Assembly: GCF_905220975.1 (NCBI RefSeq) | Contig: NZ_CAJNBK010000003.1 | Location: forward strand, 372,001 to 436,000 | DNA length: 64,000 nucleotides | Direction: 5' to 3' | Origin: Paraburkholderia haematera | GTDB taxonomy: Bacteria; Pseudomonadota; Gammaproteobacteria; Burkholderiales; Burkholderiaceae | In this document: positions 27,149 to 35,301 of the stretch, one piece after another | Numbering within the stretch: position 1 is the first letter of the stretch | How the letters are laid out: every line of letters begins with the position of its first letter | Position numbers and translations under genes: made by a program | Notes under the pieces: generated by a model | Told to the model about the DNA's origin: nothing | What the model saw: only the letters and a program-made list of their open reading frames with translations | Databases searched by the model: none

Positions 27149-28601
27149 AGCCTGGGTACTGCTGCTGGTTTTCGGGATCCCGCTTTTCGCAGGCGCATGT
27201 CTGGCGCTGGTGGGACAGCACCATGTCGCCGCAGAGCTCAACGTCGGGTTCAGTTTCCTCACATTCGCGGCCGCCGCGCTGCTTGCCGTGCAAACCGTGG
27301 CGCACGGGCCTGCGTTCGCGCTGGGCAAGCTGTTCTTCGTCGATCCGCTCAATGTGTTCCTCGTCGCGCTGACGGCCTTCGTCGGTTGGACCACGTCGAT
27401 CTTTTCGAGGCCGTACATGCGCATCGAGCGTGACCGCGGCAAGATGACCGGCCCTCGCATGCGCCTTTATCACAGCATGTACCAGCTGTTCATCTTTGCG
27501 ATGCTGCTCGCGCTGCTGACCAACAACATGGGCATCCTCTGGGTCGCCATGGAAGCTGCCACGCTCGCGACGGTGCTGCTCGTCAGCGTCTATCGCACGG
27601 CAGCCAGCCTCGAAGCCGCGTGGAAGTACTTCATCCTGTGCGGCGTCGGCATCGCGCAGGCGCTGTTCGGCACGATCCTGCTCTATCTCGCCGCAAGCCG
27701 GCAGCTCGGTGGCGGCGATGCGCTGCTCTGGACCAGTCTGAACGCGGTCAAAGGCAGTCTCGACCCGACCATCATTTCGCTCGCGTTCGTGTTCCTGCTG
27801 ATTGGCTATGGCACCAAGGCCGGCCTCGTGCCGATGCACAACTGGCTGCCCGACGCGCATGCCGAAGGCCCCACGCCGATTTCGGCCGTGCTGTCCGGCC
27901 TGCTGCTCAACGTCGCGCTCTATGCGGTGCTGCGCTGCAAGGTGCTGGCCGATGGTGCACTCCATAACGGCCTGCCGGGAAACCTGCTGGTCGGATTCGG
28001 GCTGGTCTCGGTGCTGGTCGCAACCTTTTCGCTGTTCCGGCAGAAAGACGTCAAGCGGCTTTTTTCGTATTCGTCGATCGAGCACATGGGTTTGATGACG
28101 TTTGCGTTCGGGCTCGGCGGCCCCATTGCGACGTTTGCGGGTCTGCTCCACATGACGGTGCATTCGCTGGTGAAGTCGGCCATCTTCTTTACAGTCGGGC
28201 ATGCGGCCCAGAAGGCCGGCACCCAGGCGATTGACGACATCCGCGGCCTGTTGCGCGTGAGCCCGACCGTTGGGTGGGGCATGATGCTCGGCGCGCTCGC
28301 GATCCTGGGCATGCCGCCATTCGGCGTCTTCGCGAGCGAGTTCCTGATCCTGACGACCGCAATGAGCAAACTCCCGTGGGCCACGCCCTTCCTGTTGCTC
28401 GCGCTTGCCGTGGCGTTCGCGGCCATCTTTGTGCGTGTGCAGGGCATGGTGTTCGGGGACACCACGGCCAAGGTTCTTGAACACCCACCGGCGTTGCTGC
28501 CGGTGTTTGTCCATCTTGGCATCGGGTTGATGCTGGGACTCTACATTCCGCCCTATCTTGCGACGTGGTATCGGCAGGCGGCGGCCATGATCGCGGGGTG
28601 A
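27141..28601 (+). CDS. Hydrogenase-4-type subunit F (HyfF/NuoN-like antiporter subunit)
   Basis: 486 aa with about 14 helices, the second antiporter-like subunit. The Glu helix is NMGILWVAMEAATLATVLLV, the Lys helix is YGTKAGLVPMHNWLPDAHAE, and a further conserved stretch is DVKRLFSYSSIEHMGLMTFA. It overlaps the end of the previous gene by eight bases. With subunit B it gives the complex two putative ion-translocating channels. There is no separate HyfD gene, as expected for the reduced Ehr type. Confidence 0.93.
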   Translation: MTEAWVLLLVFGIPLFAGACLALVGQHHVAAELNVGFSFLTFAAAALLAVQTVAHGPAFALGKLFFVDPLNVFLVALTAFVGWTTSIFSRPYMRIERDRGKMTGPRMRLYHSMYQLFIFAMLLALLTNNMGILWVAMEAATLATVLLVSVYRTAASLEAAWKYFILCGVGIAQALFGTILLYLAASRQLGGGDALLWTSLNAVKGSLDPTIISLAFVFLLIGYGTKAGLVPMHNWLPDAHAEGPTPISAVLSGLLLNVALYAVLRCKVLADGALHNGLPGNLLVGFGLVSVLVATFSLFRQKDVKRLFSYSSIEHMGLMTFAFGLGGPIATFAGLLHMTVHSLVKSAIFFTVGHAAQKAGTQAIDDIRGLLRVSPTVGWGMMLGALAILGMPPFGVFASEFLILTTAMSKLPWATPFLLLALAVAFAAIFVRVQGMVFGDTTAKVLEHPPALLPVFVHLGIGLMLGLYIPPYLATWYRQAAAMIAG

Positions 28602-28604
28602 CAT

Positions 28605-30167
28605 ATGCGCATCGAGGCATTCGGGTTTCCCAAACTTGTTCGTCTGTCCGTGTTCGCGGGCAAGTCTTCGGCTTTTCTCGCGCGTGTCGATTCCGACACG
28701 TGGACCCGCACCGCCGACACCGTGCGCGAGACGGGTGGCCGTCTGATCTCCCTGTGGGGTGCCGAAGAAGCTCCGGGCACATTCGCGATCTCCGCCGCTT
28801 ACGCGCTGGAAGACGGCATCCTGTGGCTTCAGTTGCCGGTAGGCGACGGGCATGGGGACAGCGACGGATACCCGGATATATCGGCGGTCTTTCCGTGCGC
28901 GACACGCATGCAACGGGCCGTCTACGATCTGGTCGGGCTGCGTGCGATCGGCGCCGAAGATACACGGCCGTGGCTGAATCATGGCAACTGGCCAGCCGAT
29001 TACTTTCCGTTGCAGAAATTGTCCTCCGGAACCGAGCGGTTTCAATCCCAGGAAGCGGACTATCCGTTCGTCCACGTCGAGGGTGACGGTGTCCACGAGA
29101 TTGCCGTCGGTCCGATCCACGCAGGCGTGATCGAGCCCGGACACTTCCGCTTCTCGGTCGTCGGCGAAAAGGTGTTGCGCCTCGAGGAGCGGCTGGGCTA
29201 TGCGCACCGGGGAATCGAGCGGCTGTTCGAGCACGTGCCCGCGCTCGATGGACACCGTCTCGCAGGACGCATCGCCGGAGACACCACGGTCGCCTTTACC
29301 TGGGCTTATTGCATGGCGGTCGAGCGCGCGTTGAATGGACGGATTCCGCCACGCGCGCAGTGGCTGCGCGCGCTGCTGCTCGAGCGCGAGCGCATTGCCA
29401 ACCATCTGGGTGATCTTGGGGCATTGGGTAACGACGCCGGGTTCGCATACGGCCTCGCACAGTTTTCCCGCCTGAAGGAAGACTGGCTCCGCCTGAACGA
29501 CCGGTTTTTTGGACACCGCTATCTGATGGATCGGATCATGCCTGGAGGCGTAGCAGCGAACATCGATCCGGAGTGCATCACCGCGATGCTGACGCAGTGC
29601 GGCCAGATCGATGCGCAGGTTCGTGTGATGCAACGTATTTACGACGATCAATCGGGGCTGCAGGATCGTTTTGCAGGCGCGGGCATACTCTCGGCGAAGG
29701 TGGCGGAGCATTTCGGCGTGTGTGGACTGGTCGGGCGAGCAAGCGGCCGGAGAATCGATGTGCGGGTCGATCACCCTTACGCGCCCTACCATGAGGTACA
29801 GGTGCAGATGGTCAGCGACGGGCGGGGCGATGTCGCAGCACGGGTCGCAGTCCGCTTCAACGAGATCTACGAATCCATCCGGCTGATTCGTGCCCTTCTC
29901 GCCGATCTGCCTGGCGGTGAGATCGCTTCCCGGATTGAACACGGTGGCTCATCATCCTGCGGGGTCGGCTGGATCGAAGGCTGGCGCGGCGATGTCTTCG
30001 TCGCACTCGAGACCGGGGCCGACGGGACCATTTCGCGCTGCCACTGCCATGACCCGTCGTGGCACAACTGGCCGGCCCTGGAGCACGCGATCATCGGCAA
30101 TATCGTTCCCGATTTCCCACTGATCAACAAGTCGTTCAATCTGAACTACGCGGGACACGACCTGTAA
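28605..30167 (+). CDS. Ehr large subunit (HyfG/NuoCD-like, no Ni-Fe ligands)
   Basis: 520 aa, a fusion of a NuoC-like 30-kDa part (about 1-160) and a 49-kDa/hydrogenase large-subunit part (about 165-520; EERLGYAHRGIERL at 195-208). In group 4 hydrogenases the ligands lie in RICGIC and DPCxxC. Here the first reads RIAGDT (222-227) and the C-terminus reads INKSFNLNYAGHDL, so all four metal-binding cysteines are gone. The protein cannot hold a Ni-Fe site of the usual kind. This is the hallmark of energy-converting hydrogenase-related (Ehr) complexes. The electron donor or acceptor is unknown. Confidence 0.9.
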   Translation: MRIEAFGFPKLVRLSVFAGKSSAFLARVDSDTWTRTADTVRETGGRLISLWGAEEAPGTFAISAAYALEDGILWLQLPVGDGHGDSDGYPDISAVFPCATRMQRAVYDLVGLRAIGAEDTRPWLNHGNWPADYFPLQKLSSGTERFQSQEADYPFVHVEGDGVHEIAVGPIHAGVIEPGHFRFSVVGEKVLRLEERLGYAHRGIERLFEHVPALDGHRLAGRIAGDTTVAFTWAYCMAVERALNGRIPPRAQWLRALLLERERIANHLGDLGALGNDAGFAYGLAQFSRLKEDWLRLNDRFFGHRYLMDRIMPGGVAANIDPECITAMLTQCGQIDAQVRVMQRIYDDQSGLQDRFAGAGILSAKVAEHFGVCGLVGRASGRRIDVRVDHPYAPYHEVQVQMVSDGRGDVAARVAVRFNEIYESIRLIRALLADLPGGEIASRIEHGGSSSCGVGWIEGWRGDVFVALETGADGTISRCHCHDPSWHNWPALEHAIIGNIVPDFPLINKSFNLNYAGHDL

Positions 30168-30694
30168 TGTGGCAACTTCTCAAACAGATCGCGACAACTG
30201 GCACGCCGACTCTGCGTGTGCCCGAGGGCGATGACGCATGGCGGGCCGAAGGCCACCGTATCCAGCAGGACATCCTCGATGTGCTCGGCCGGGCGCTGTG
30301 CATTCGCGAGATCGATGCGGGCTCCTGCAACGGCTGCGAACTGGAAATCCATGCACTCAACAATCCGTACTACAACGTCGAAGGTCTGGGTATCAGGTTC
30401 GTCGCGAGCCCCCGCCATGCCGACATGCTGCTGGTCACCGGCCCGCTCACACTGAACATGCACGAAGCGGTATTGCGGGCCTATGAGGCAACGCCGCAGC
30501 CGAAGCTGGTGGTCGCCGCCGGCGAATGCGCCTGCACGGGGGGTATCTTCAGGGACAGTTACGCCGTGCGCGGACCGCTGTCGAACCTGTTGCCGGTCGA
30601 CGTCACGATACCGGGTTGTCCGCCGCCCCCCATCGATATCCTGAGAGGCATTCTTACAGCGCTTCGTACGAAACACGCAACCTCCCTGCCATGA
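30167..30694 (+). CDS. Ehr small subunit (HyfI/NuoB-like, [4Fe-4S])
   Basis: 175 aa from the ATG at 30167, which overlaps the stop of the large-subunit gene (TAATG). The cysteines for the N2-type [4Fe-4S] cluster are all present: C54 and C57 (GSCNGCELEIHALNNP), C121 (AGECACTGG) and C151 (IPGCPPPPIDIL). So the subunit should still carry electrons even though its partner has lost the Ni-Fe site. No NuoI/HyfH-type ferredoxin subunit is encoded nearby, so electrons must enter by another route. Confidence 0.93.
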   Translation: MWQLLKQIATTGTPTLRVPEGDDAWRAEGHRIQQDILDVLGRALCIREIDAGSCNGCELEIHALNNPYYNVEGLGIRFVASPRHADMLLVTGPLTLNMHEAVLRAYEATPQPKLVVAAGECACTGGIFRDSYAVRGPLSNLLPVDVTIPGCPPPPIDILRGILTALRTKHATSLP

Positions 30695-30768
30695 TCACGA
30701 TCCGGGATCGCTCGCCGAACCCGCTCAGTACGTCAGCCGACGTTTTCCGCGAACGCGCGAAAGCCTGA
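30691..30768 (+). CDS. Possible 25-residue ORF coupled to the Ehr operon
   Basis: An ATG at 30691 overlaps the stop of the small-subunit gene (ATGA) and opens a 25-codon frame beginning MITIRDRSPNPLS. The coupling is typical of operon genes, but the peptide is very short and resembles nothing I know. It may be the stub of a lost subunit gene or a chance frame. Confidence 0.2.
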   Translation: MITIRDRSPNPLSTSADVFRERAKA

Positions 30769-30817
30769 TGTCCACGGTCACTGTTGCCAGTCGCGCGGCG
30801 ATGGGGGCGATGGGGGG

Positions 30818-31381
30818 CTAGACGCGCACCGGGATGAGCGCGAGCGAAGCGCGTGCGACGATGTACGTCTGGGGCGGAGAAGGCTTTGATTCAGTGGATG
30901 GTGTGCTGGATTCCACACCACGGCCCGCACCGGTCTGCGTCGGCTCCCGGACGACGAGAACCGGGATCTGGCAGTGCGTCAGCACCTTCTGGGTCTCACT
31001 GCCAAGCAACAAGGCGCGCATGCCGCCTCGGCCGTGGGACGCCATGACGATCAGATCACAATTTCGTTGCGCCGCCACGCTGATAATCGCCTCGTACGGG
31101 TGAGCGCGGTTCCTGGTGAACGTATCGCACTCGACCCCGGCCTGGGTGGCCGCTTTTGTGACGACCATGAGGTAGTCATCCGCATGCTGTCGGGCAGCCT
31201 GAATGAACTGGTCCCCGGTGTCCGCGATCACTTCGGCGCCGTACGCCAGGACATGGAATTCCGGGATGACATGAAGCCCCGTAACCTTGGCGCCACTTTC
31301 CCTCGCGAGCGTCACCGCCATCTGGATCGCGGCTTCGGAGAGGGCCGACCCGTCAGTCGGCACCAGCAGATGCTTGAACAT
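30818..31381 (-). CDS. Universal stress protein (UspA family)
   Basis: 187 aa from the ATG at 31381, preceded by GGGAGAAA; an upstream extension to 31462 is unlikely. Single Usp domain: FKHLLVPTDGSALSEAAIQM at the N-terminus, and the ATP-binding G-x2-G-x9-G-S pattern in SHGRGGMRALLLGSE. A Ser/Pro-rich tail of about 40 residues after PVLVVRE is longer than usual. Usp proteins help cells survive starvation, low oxygen or membrane stress. It is read convergently with the Ehr operon. Confidence 0.92.
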   Translation of the reverse strand: MFKHLLVPTDGSALSEAAIQMAVTLARESGAKVTGLHVIPEFHVLAYGAEVIADTGDQFIQAARQHADDYLMVVTKAATQAGVECDTFTRNRAHPYEAIISVAAQRNCDLIVMASHGRGGMRALLLGSETQKVLTHCQIPVLVVREPTQTGAGRGVESSTPSTESKPSPPQTYIVARASLALIPVRV

Positions 31382-31557
31382 GCGTTTCTCCCTGCGGCTA
31401 GGCCTGTTCGTCCTGACGTCCTGCCCGGAGCCCGCAGCTTGAGCCAGGCACTCCTGAATCAAGGCTATTTCTTTCAGTATAGTTAGATTTACGATGCGTG
31501 GAAGCGTGGAAGGTTGACTATTTCTCTGACAAAGTGCCGTCCGCCGACCCCATCTCT

Positions 31558-32007
31558 CTAACCGTTGCCGTCCGCTGCGGCAATGGCCGCTCCGTGTGCG
31601 ATCAGGCGACCCAGACGCTCGTTCGCCCGAAGAATTGCCTGCAGACGGGTTTCCCTGAGTTGCCTGTCATACTCATTGATGACCGTAGAAATCAGCCCAA
31701 TCACTTTGTCCGGGTAGCTCCAGTCGCCCACGGCTTCTCCACGATCAAAGATCGCGGCCACTTCCTGCTCCGCCTCACGCACGCTGTCGAGAGTGAGTAG
31801 TCCGTGCCCGTCCTCCGTGAGATAACGGGTCATCAGGATAACCATATAAAGCCGCCGCGTAATGGACGCGTCGCCGTGTCTGCCGCGCGCAGCCTCGAGT
31901 GCCATCCGGTGCTGAAGCATGAGTGCATCTACGTCGGCTCGTGGCATGGGAAGGAAGAGTGCTTTGCCCCGAGTGGCCAGAGCATTCCCGAAAATCTTGC
32001 GTGCCAT
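31558..32007 (-). CDS. Hypothetical protein of a Burkholderiaceae accessory family
   Basis: 149 aa from the ATG at 32007 (MARKIFGNALATRGKALFLP); the frame is open to 32064. I remember similar proteins, starting MARK-x-F-x-x-A and continuing MP-x-ADV-x-AL, from Burkholderia plasmids and islands, where they are often labelled Fis-family regulator without strong evidence. It is all-helical, with no membrane segment. The function is not known. Its presence supports the view that this region is accessory. Confidence 0.65.
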   Translation of the reverse strand: MARKIFGNALATRGKALFLPMPRADVDALMLQHRMALEAARGRHGDASITRRLYMVILMTRYLTEDGHGLLTLDSVREAEQEVAAIFDRGEAVGDWSYPDKVIGLISTVINEYDRQLRETRLQAILRANERLGRLIAHGAAIAAADGNG

Positions 32008-32581
32008 CAAAACTCTGCCTGTTTGTGCGTAGCTATTCGGAGGCGTAGCGGGCGTTGTCGGCAATCAGGACCACGCGCGCTTGCATCGGCAATGTGAGCC
32101 ACGACCCTTTCGCTCACCCGTTTATCGATGGAAAGTGATTCCGCCGACGGGACCTTTGCCTCTCCTCTGAAAGAAGTCCATCGCGCCTGCCCGCAGCCTC
32201 TCTCAGGTTCGTCCGCCCCTCGAAATCCGCAAATCGCTTTGCCGTCGAGTTCACTGGTCTTTATTTAGAAGCCTGTCCCTTTCGCAAGATTCCTCGACAA
32301 CGATCTAAAGCCCACCAGACTTACCGGGTCATTAGCCCCCTGGCGGCCGCTTACGTCATTGCTGTTGCAATTGCGTCTTGTGTCAACCGCAAAGGTGAGG
32401 CACGGTTTTTCATGAACACCCTGCCTGCGAGCGTAATCGACAAGCTGGTTCCGATGTGCAACTGGTCGTCGCGTATCAGTGCGAAACCCATCATGGTTCG
32501 CTTGGACCCGAGCACAACCGCGCCCGCGCACATCCGTGGAGACGGCACGCCCGCATATCGGGCCCCGCTGGGAAAGCTTTT
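32008..32581. other. Region without a supported gene
   Basis: Overlapping short frames exist on both strands (for example 32351-32548 minus and 32412-32621 plus), but none has a clear RBS or a recognisable domain. The minus-strand frame has a plausible hydrophobic pattern (GSKRTMMGFALIRDDQLHIG) and might be a decayed gene. Confidence 0.3.
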
Positions 32582-33085
32582 TCAAGGCGGGCACTGTGAA
32601 TCTGATCTCGTACTGCGGTGACATTCAATCCGTATTGCTGGATACCCGTCGGATTCCAGGGTGCTGGACAGAAATGTCTGCAGCAAATCGGCCCATGTGT
32701 TGTCCTGCAGATCGATGTTCGCTGCGGCGATCAGTCGCAGGCCGCGATCCATGTGCGCAAAGCTCAACGAGCGCGCCTGCTGCGGCCGTCGAAAGAAATG
32801 TCCATCCCCGTCGAGCAGCAAAACGGGGCTGCCCTGGAAGCGGCTACTTGCGACGGACAGTGGGTCCAGCACGTGCCGTGAGGATGCCTTCGGGTAGATC
32901 AGGACAAGATTGACACCTGCCCTCACCAATTGTTTTCCAATGCAGTTGAACCGATAGGCCATCTGGAAGCCACGTTCCCCGCCTTTGCCCACGCCAACGA
33001 CGACAATTCCGCGGCTACCCACCTGCTCCCCCAACGAAGTGGGTCGACGGTCAGGTGATAGCAATACTCCGTCCAGATCAAACAT
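32582..33085 (-). CDS. Unknown protein, thioredoxin-like fold suspected (copy 2)
   Basis: 167 aa, a paralogue of the gene at 20.3 kb. Shared blocks are GIVVVGVGKGGERGFQMAYR, GVNLVLIYPKASSRHVLD and PVLLLDGDGHFF. The N-terminus (MFDLDGVLLSPDRRPTS) and the C-terminal tail differ. As in copy 1, there is no peroxidatic Cys or CxxC, so any redox role would be non-classical. It is read divergently from the PhnA-like gene across an AT-rich region with overlapping promoters. Two copies in one island suggest a family tied to the island's function. Confidence 0.7.
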   Translation of the reverse strand: MFDLDGVLLSPDRRPTSLGEQVGSRGIVVVGVGKGGERGFQMAYRFNCIGKQLVRAGVNLVLIYPKASSRHVLDPLSVASSRFQGSPVLLLDGDGHFFRRPQQARSLSFAHMDRGLRLIAAANIDLQDNTWADLLQTFLSSTLESDGYPAIRIECHRSTRSDSQCPP

Positions 33086-33168
33086 GGTGATGTCCTCGTC
33101 GGGCCGGTTCCGGTTGTGTTCAGCAAGGCCAGGTCAGGACGTGACCGATGTTTACCTTGGCAAATGTA

Positions 33169-33196
33169 ATTATAGTCGACTTCTATTATAATAGAA
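33169..33196. promoter_or_regulatory. Divergent promoter region with perfect palindrome
   Basis: TTCTATTATAATAGAA at 33181-33196 is a perfect 16-bp palindrome containing TATAAT on both strands. A second TATAAT for the leftward gene lies at 33174-33169. It is placed between the thioredoxin-like gene (left) and PhnA (right), so a protein bound here would affect both. Confidence 0.6.
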
Positions 33197-33295
33197 TGTG
33201 TGTATGGAAACGTCACTCCAGGTGGCCGGGCGGGACAATGCGAGCGGCTCACGCATTGGTTTTTGCACGCTTCGAATAACTTGAAGGGAGAATGT

Positions 33296-33640
33296 ATGTC
33301 GGATGTACTGCCGTGTCCCAACTGTGCCCAGGAGAACACCTACCCTGACGGCACGCTCAATGTTTGTGCTGATTGTGGTCACGAATGGTCGCCCCACTCG
33401 ATGCAGGCGTCGGACGATCTGCCGGAGATGAACGTTATCAGGGACGCAAATGGGAATGCCCTGTCAGACGGAGATTCGGTGGTTCTGGTAAAGGATCTGC
33501 GCGTCAAAGGCTCCTCAATCACACTGAAGGTGGGTACCCGCGTCAAGAGCATTCGTCTGGCGGAAGGTGATCACGAAGTGGACTGCAGGATGGACGCGGG
33601 CAGTTTCATGCTTAAGGCGTGCTATCTGAGGAAGGTCTGA
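33296..33640 (+). CDS. PhnA/YjdM-family zinc-ribbon protein
   Basis: 114 aa. An N-terminal zinc ribbon (CPNCAQENTYPDGTLNVCAD, with CxxC pairs at 7/10 and about 26/29) is followed by the PhnA domain (IRDANGNALSDGDSVVLVKD, LKVGTRVKSIRLAEGDHEVD). The ATG at 33296 follows GGGAGAA; the frame is open upstream to 33200 but lacks an RBS there. Despite its name the family is not required for phosphonate use, and its role is unclear. The gene is small and well preserved. Confidence 0.92.
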   Translation: MSDVLPCPNCAQENTYPDGTLNVCADCGHEWSPHSMQASDDLPEMNVIRDANGNALSDGDSVVLVKDLRVKGSSITLKVGTRVKSIRLAEGDHEVDCRMDAGSFMLKACYLRKV

Positions 33641-33721
33641 TCAGGTGCGTATGACAGGCATCACGGCCGTCGCGCGAGCAAGTCAGGTCTGGATATCAGA
33701 TCGTTTCAGCTGCCAGGATGA

Positions 33722-34566
33722 ATGCTTGAGATGAGTGATGATTGGGCATCTTATGATGCATTTGTCGAGCTTTTATCGACACCGCTGGACGACGGGCGGC
33801 CGTTCGTGCTGGAAACGAAGCGTGGGATATCGTTGCATTTTGATCATTTTGCGATACAGAGTTCGATGTCGCGCAGGTCGCCAGACGAGCTCGTTCTTGG
33901 CTACACGCGCACGATGATGGGGTTTCTACTCCTCCAACCCCAACCCGAACACATATGCATGATCGGCCTGGGTGGCGGATCGCTGGCGAAATACTGCTAT
34001 CGCCGCCTGCCCGAATCCACTATTACCGCAATCGAAATCAACGCTGAGGTGATCGCCCTGCGCGACGTTTTCCGGATACCGGCGGATGATGGTCGGTTCA
34101 AGGTGATTTGCGCTGACGGAGCGGAGTACATGCGAGACGCCGCCGTAGCGACGGACGTGATCCTGCTCGACGCATTCGGCGCGCGGGATGTCTGACCAGT
34201 GCGCGAACTTCGAGTTTTTTGCCACGTGCCGCGAGAGATTGACGGATTCTGGCGTACTCGTTGTCAATTTCACTGGCGACGATCCAGGATTGCCGCTTCA
34301 CGTGCAAAAACTTGAAGCGGTGTTTGGCATCTCGTATGCGCTTGTGTCCTGCAATGGGGGGGGCGAACTATGTCAGCTTCGCCTGGAAGGATGCGCGTCA
34401 ATTACCGTCGAGGCAAGCGTTGCTGACACATGCGCGGTCCATGAGTTGGGTAAGCGATCTCCGTTTATCCGCAACGGCCAGACGCCTGAAAGACGGCGAG
34501 TGTCTAGACTGGAGGCGTCTGGTTCGGCCTTCACATGGAGACGTGTGCTGGAGAATCGGCGCCTGA
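33722..34566 (+). pseudogene. Spermidine-synthase-like gene broken by two frameshifts (paralogue 4)
   Basis: The first part (33722-34195) carries LGYTRTMMGFLLLQPQPE, MIGLGGGSLAKYCYRRLPES and CADGAEY, then stops at LLDAFGARDV. The family sequence resumes in the +1 frame (34188 on: TCRERLTDSGVLVVNFTGDD) and then in the next +1 frame (34261 on: NYVSFAWKDARQLPS, ending with ARRLKDGECLDWRR). Each break fits one extra base: one in CGCGGGATG near 34190, and one in a run of eight G at 34356-34363. It is probably an inactive fourth copy, though the G run could be variable. Confidence 0.85.
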
Positions 34567-34741
34567 AATTTGGGTAAGTCCTCCCGTCTGTGTGGCCACA
34601 CCTCGGCGACGATGTGGATACGATTAGAAGTGGAAAGCGCTTCCTGCGTAGAGGGAATCCATGAGACTCGGGACTTGAATGCATGGAGCAGCGAGTCCCT
34701 ATCACCCAGCATCAGTTAGTCATCGCGAATAGTGAGATTTT

Positions 34742-35092
34742 ATGAGTCCAGCCAAGTTCGTACTTCGTTATACCGCGGTGCCACTGATTGCGATCGTTGG
34801 CGTGGTCATCTGGACTTCCATACCTTCGTCAAAGGAAATCGATGCGCGACAATACGCGGCACTCTCGGACTCATATACAGATTTTCCACCACAATTTCGG
34901 CGTGAGATTGCCAACGCAATGAAGCATGACCGAATTGATGATTGGGATTATCAGGCACTCGCACGCCAATCGCTGAAGGATGGCATCGCGTTGGACTGGC
35001 CGGCGACCGGCGCAAGTGATGTGGTAGCGGAGCGCCACAAGCTGGCTGCCCTGGTTCATTCAGATCCTTACCAGTCAGGAAATCAGAAATGA
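34742..35092 (+). CDS. Hypothetical membrane-anchored protein
   Basis: 116 aa. A single N-terminal membrane helix (FVLRYTAVPLIAIVGVVIWT, about residues 6-25) is followed by a soluble, polar domain rich in Asp and Arg (DFPPQFRREIANAMKHDRID). It may be anchored in the inner membrane with the domain outside. I know no family. It overlaps the next gene by ATGA, so the two are translationally coupled. No Shine-Dalgarno is obvious before the ATG at 34742. Confidence 0.7.
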   Translation: MSPAKFVLRYTAVPLIAIVGVVIWTSIPSSKEIDARQYAALSDSYTDFPPQFRREIANAMKHDRIDDWDYQALARQSLKDGIALDWPATGASDVVAERHKLAALVHSDPYQSGNQK

Positions 35093-35301
35093 AGGATGTT
35101 CTCGTAGCAATCGCATTCGCGCTGATCATCGGTAGCCTGATTTCCGCGCTGTATTTCATGAACCACGACCGTGGACGCACCGGAAGGATGGCTTGGTCGC
35201 TTGCAGTGCGGGTGGGGCTGTCTATCACCCTGTTTCTTAGTTTATGGGTCGCACATTGGCTGGGTTACATCGACCCGACCGGAATTCCGATTGGTCGGTG
35301 A
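35089..35301 (+). CDS. DUF2909 twin-transmembrane protein
   Basis: 70 aa with two membrane helices: VAIAFALIIGSLISALYFM at the start and LAVRVGLSITLFLSLWVAHW. Between them is the conserved polar stretch NHDRGRTGRM. This matches the DUF2909 family, usually found beside cytochrome oxidase assembly genes such as SURF1. Here its partner is a one-helix protein instead. Length and layout are normal for the family. Its role may be in assembly of a membrane redox complex. Confidence 0.85.
   Translation: MKDVLVAIAFALIIGSLISALYFMNHDRGRTGRMAWSLAVRVGLSITLFLSLWVAHWLGYIDPTGIPIGR

Noticed and set aside
27135..29942. A 935-codon open frame on the minus strand across two Ehr subunit genes
   Set aside because: It is antisense to two clearly recognisable, coupled genes, and its His/Arg/Gln-rich composition is typical of the reverse complement of GC-rich codons.
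28605..30167. Calling the operon a working formate hydrogenlyase or hydrogenase-4
   Set aside because: The large subunit lacks the Ni-Fe cysteines, and no formate dehydrogenase, ferredoxin subunit or maturation (hyp) genes are present.
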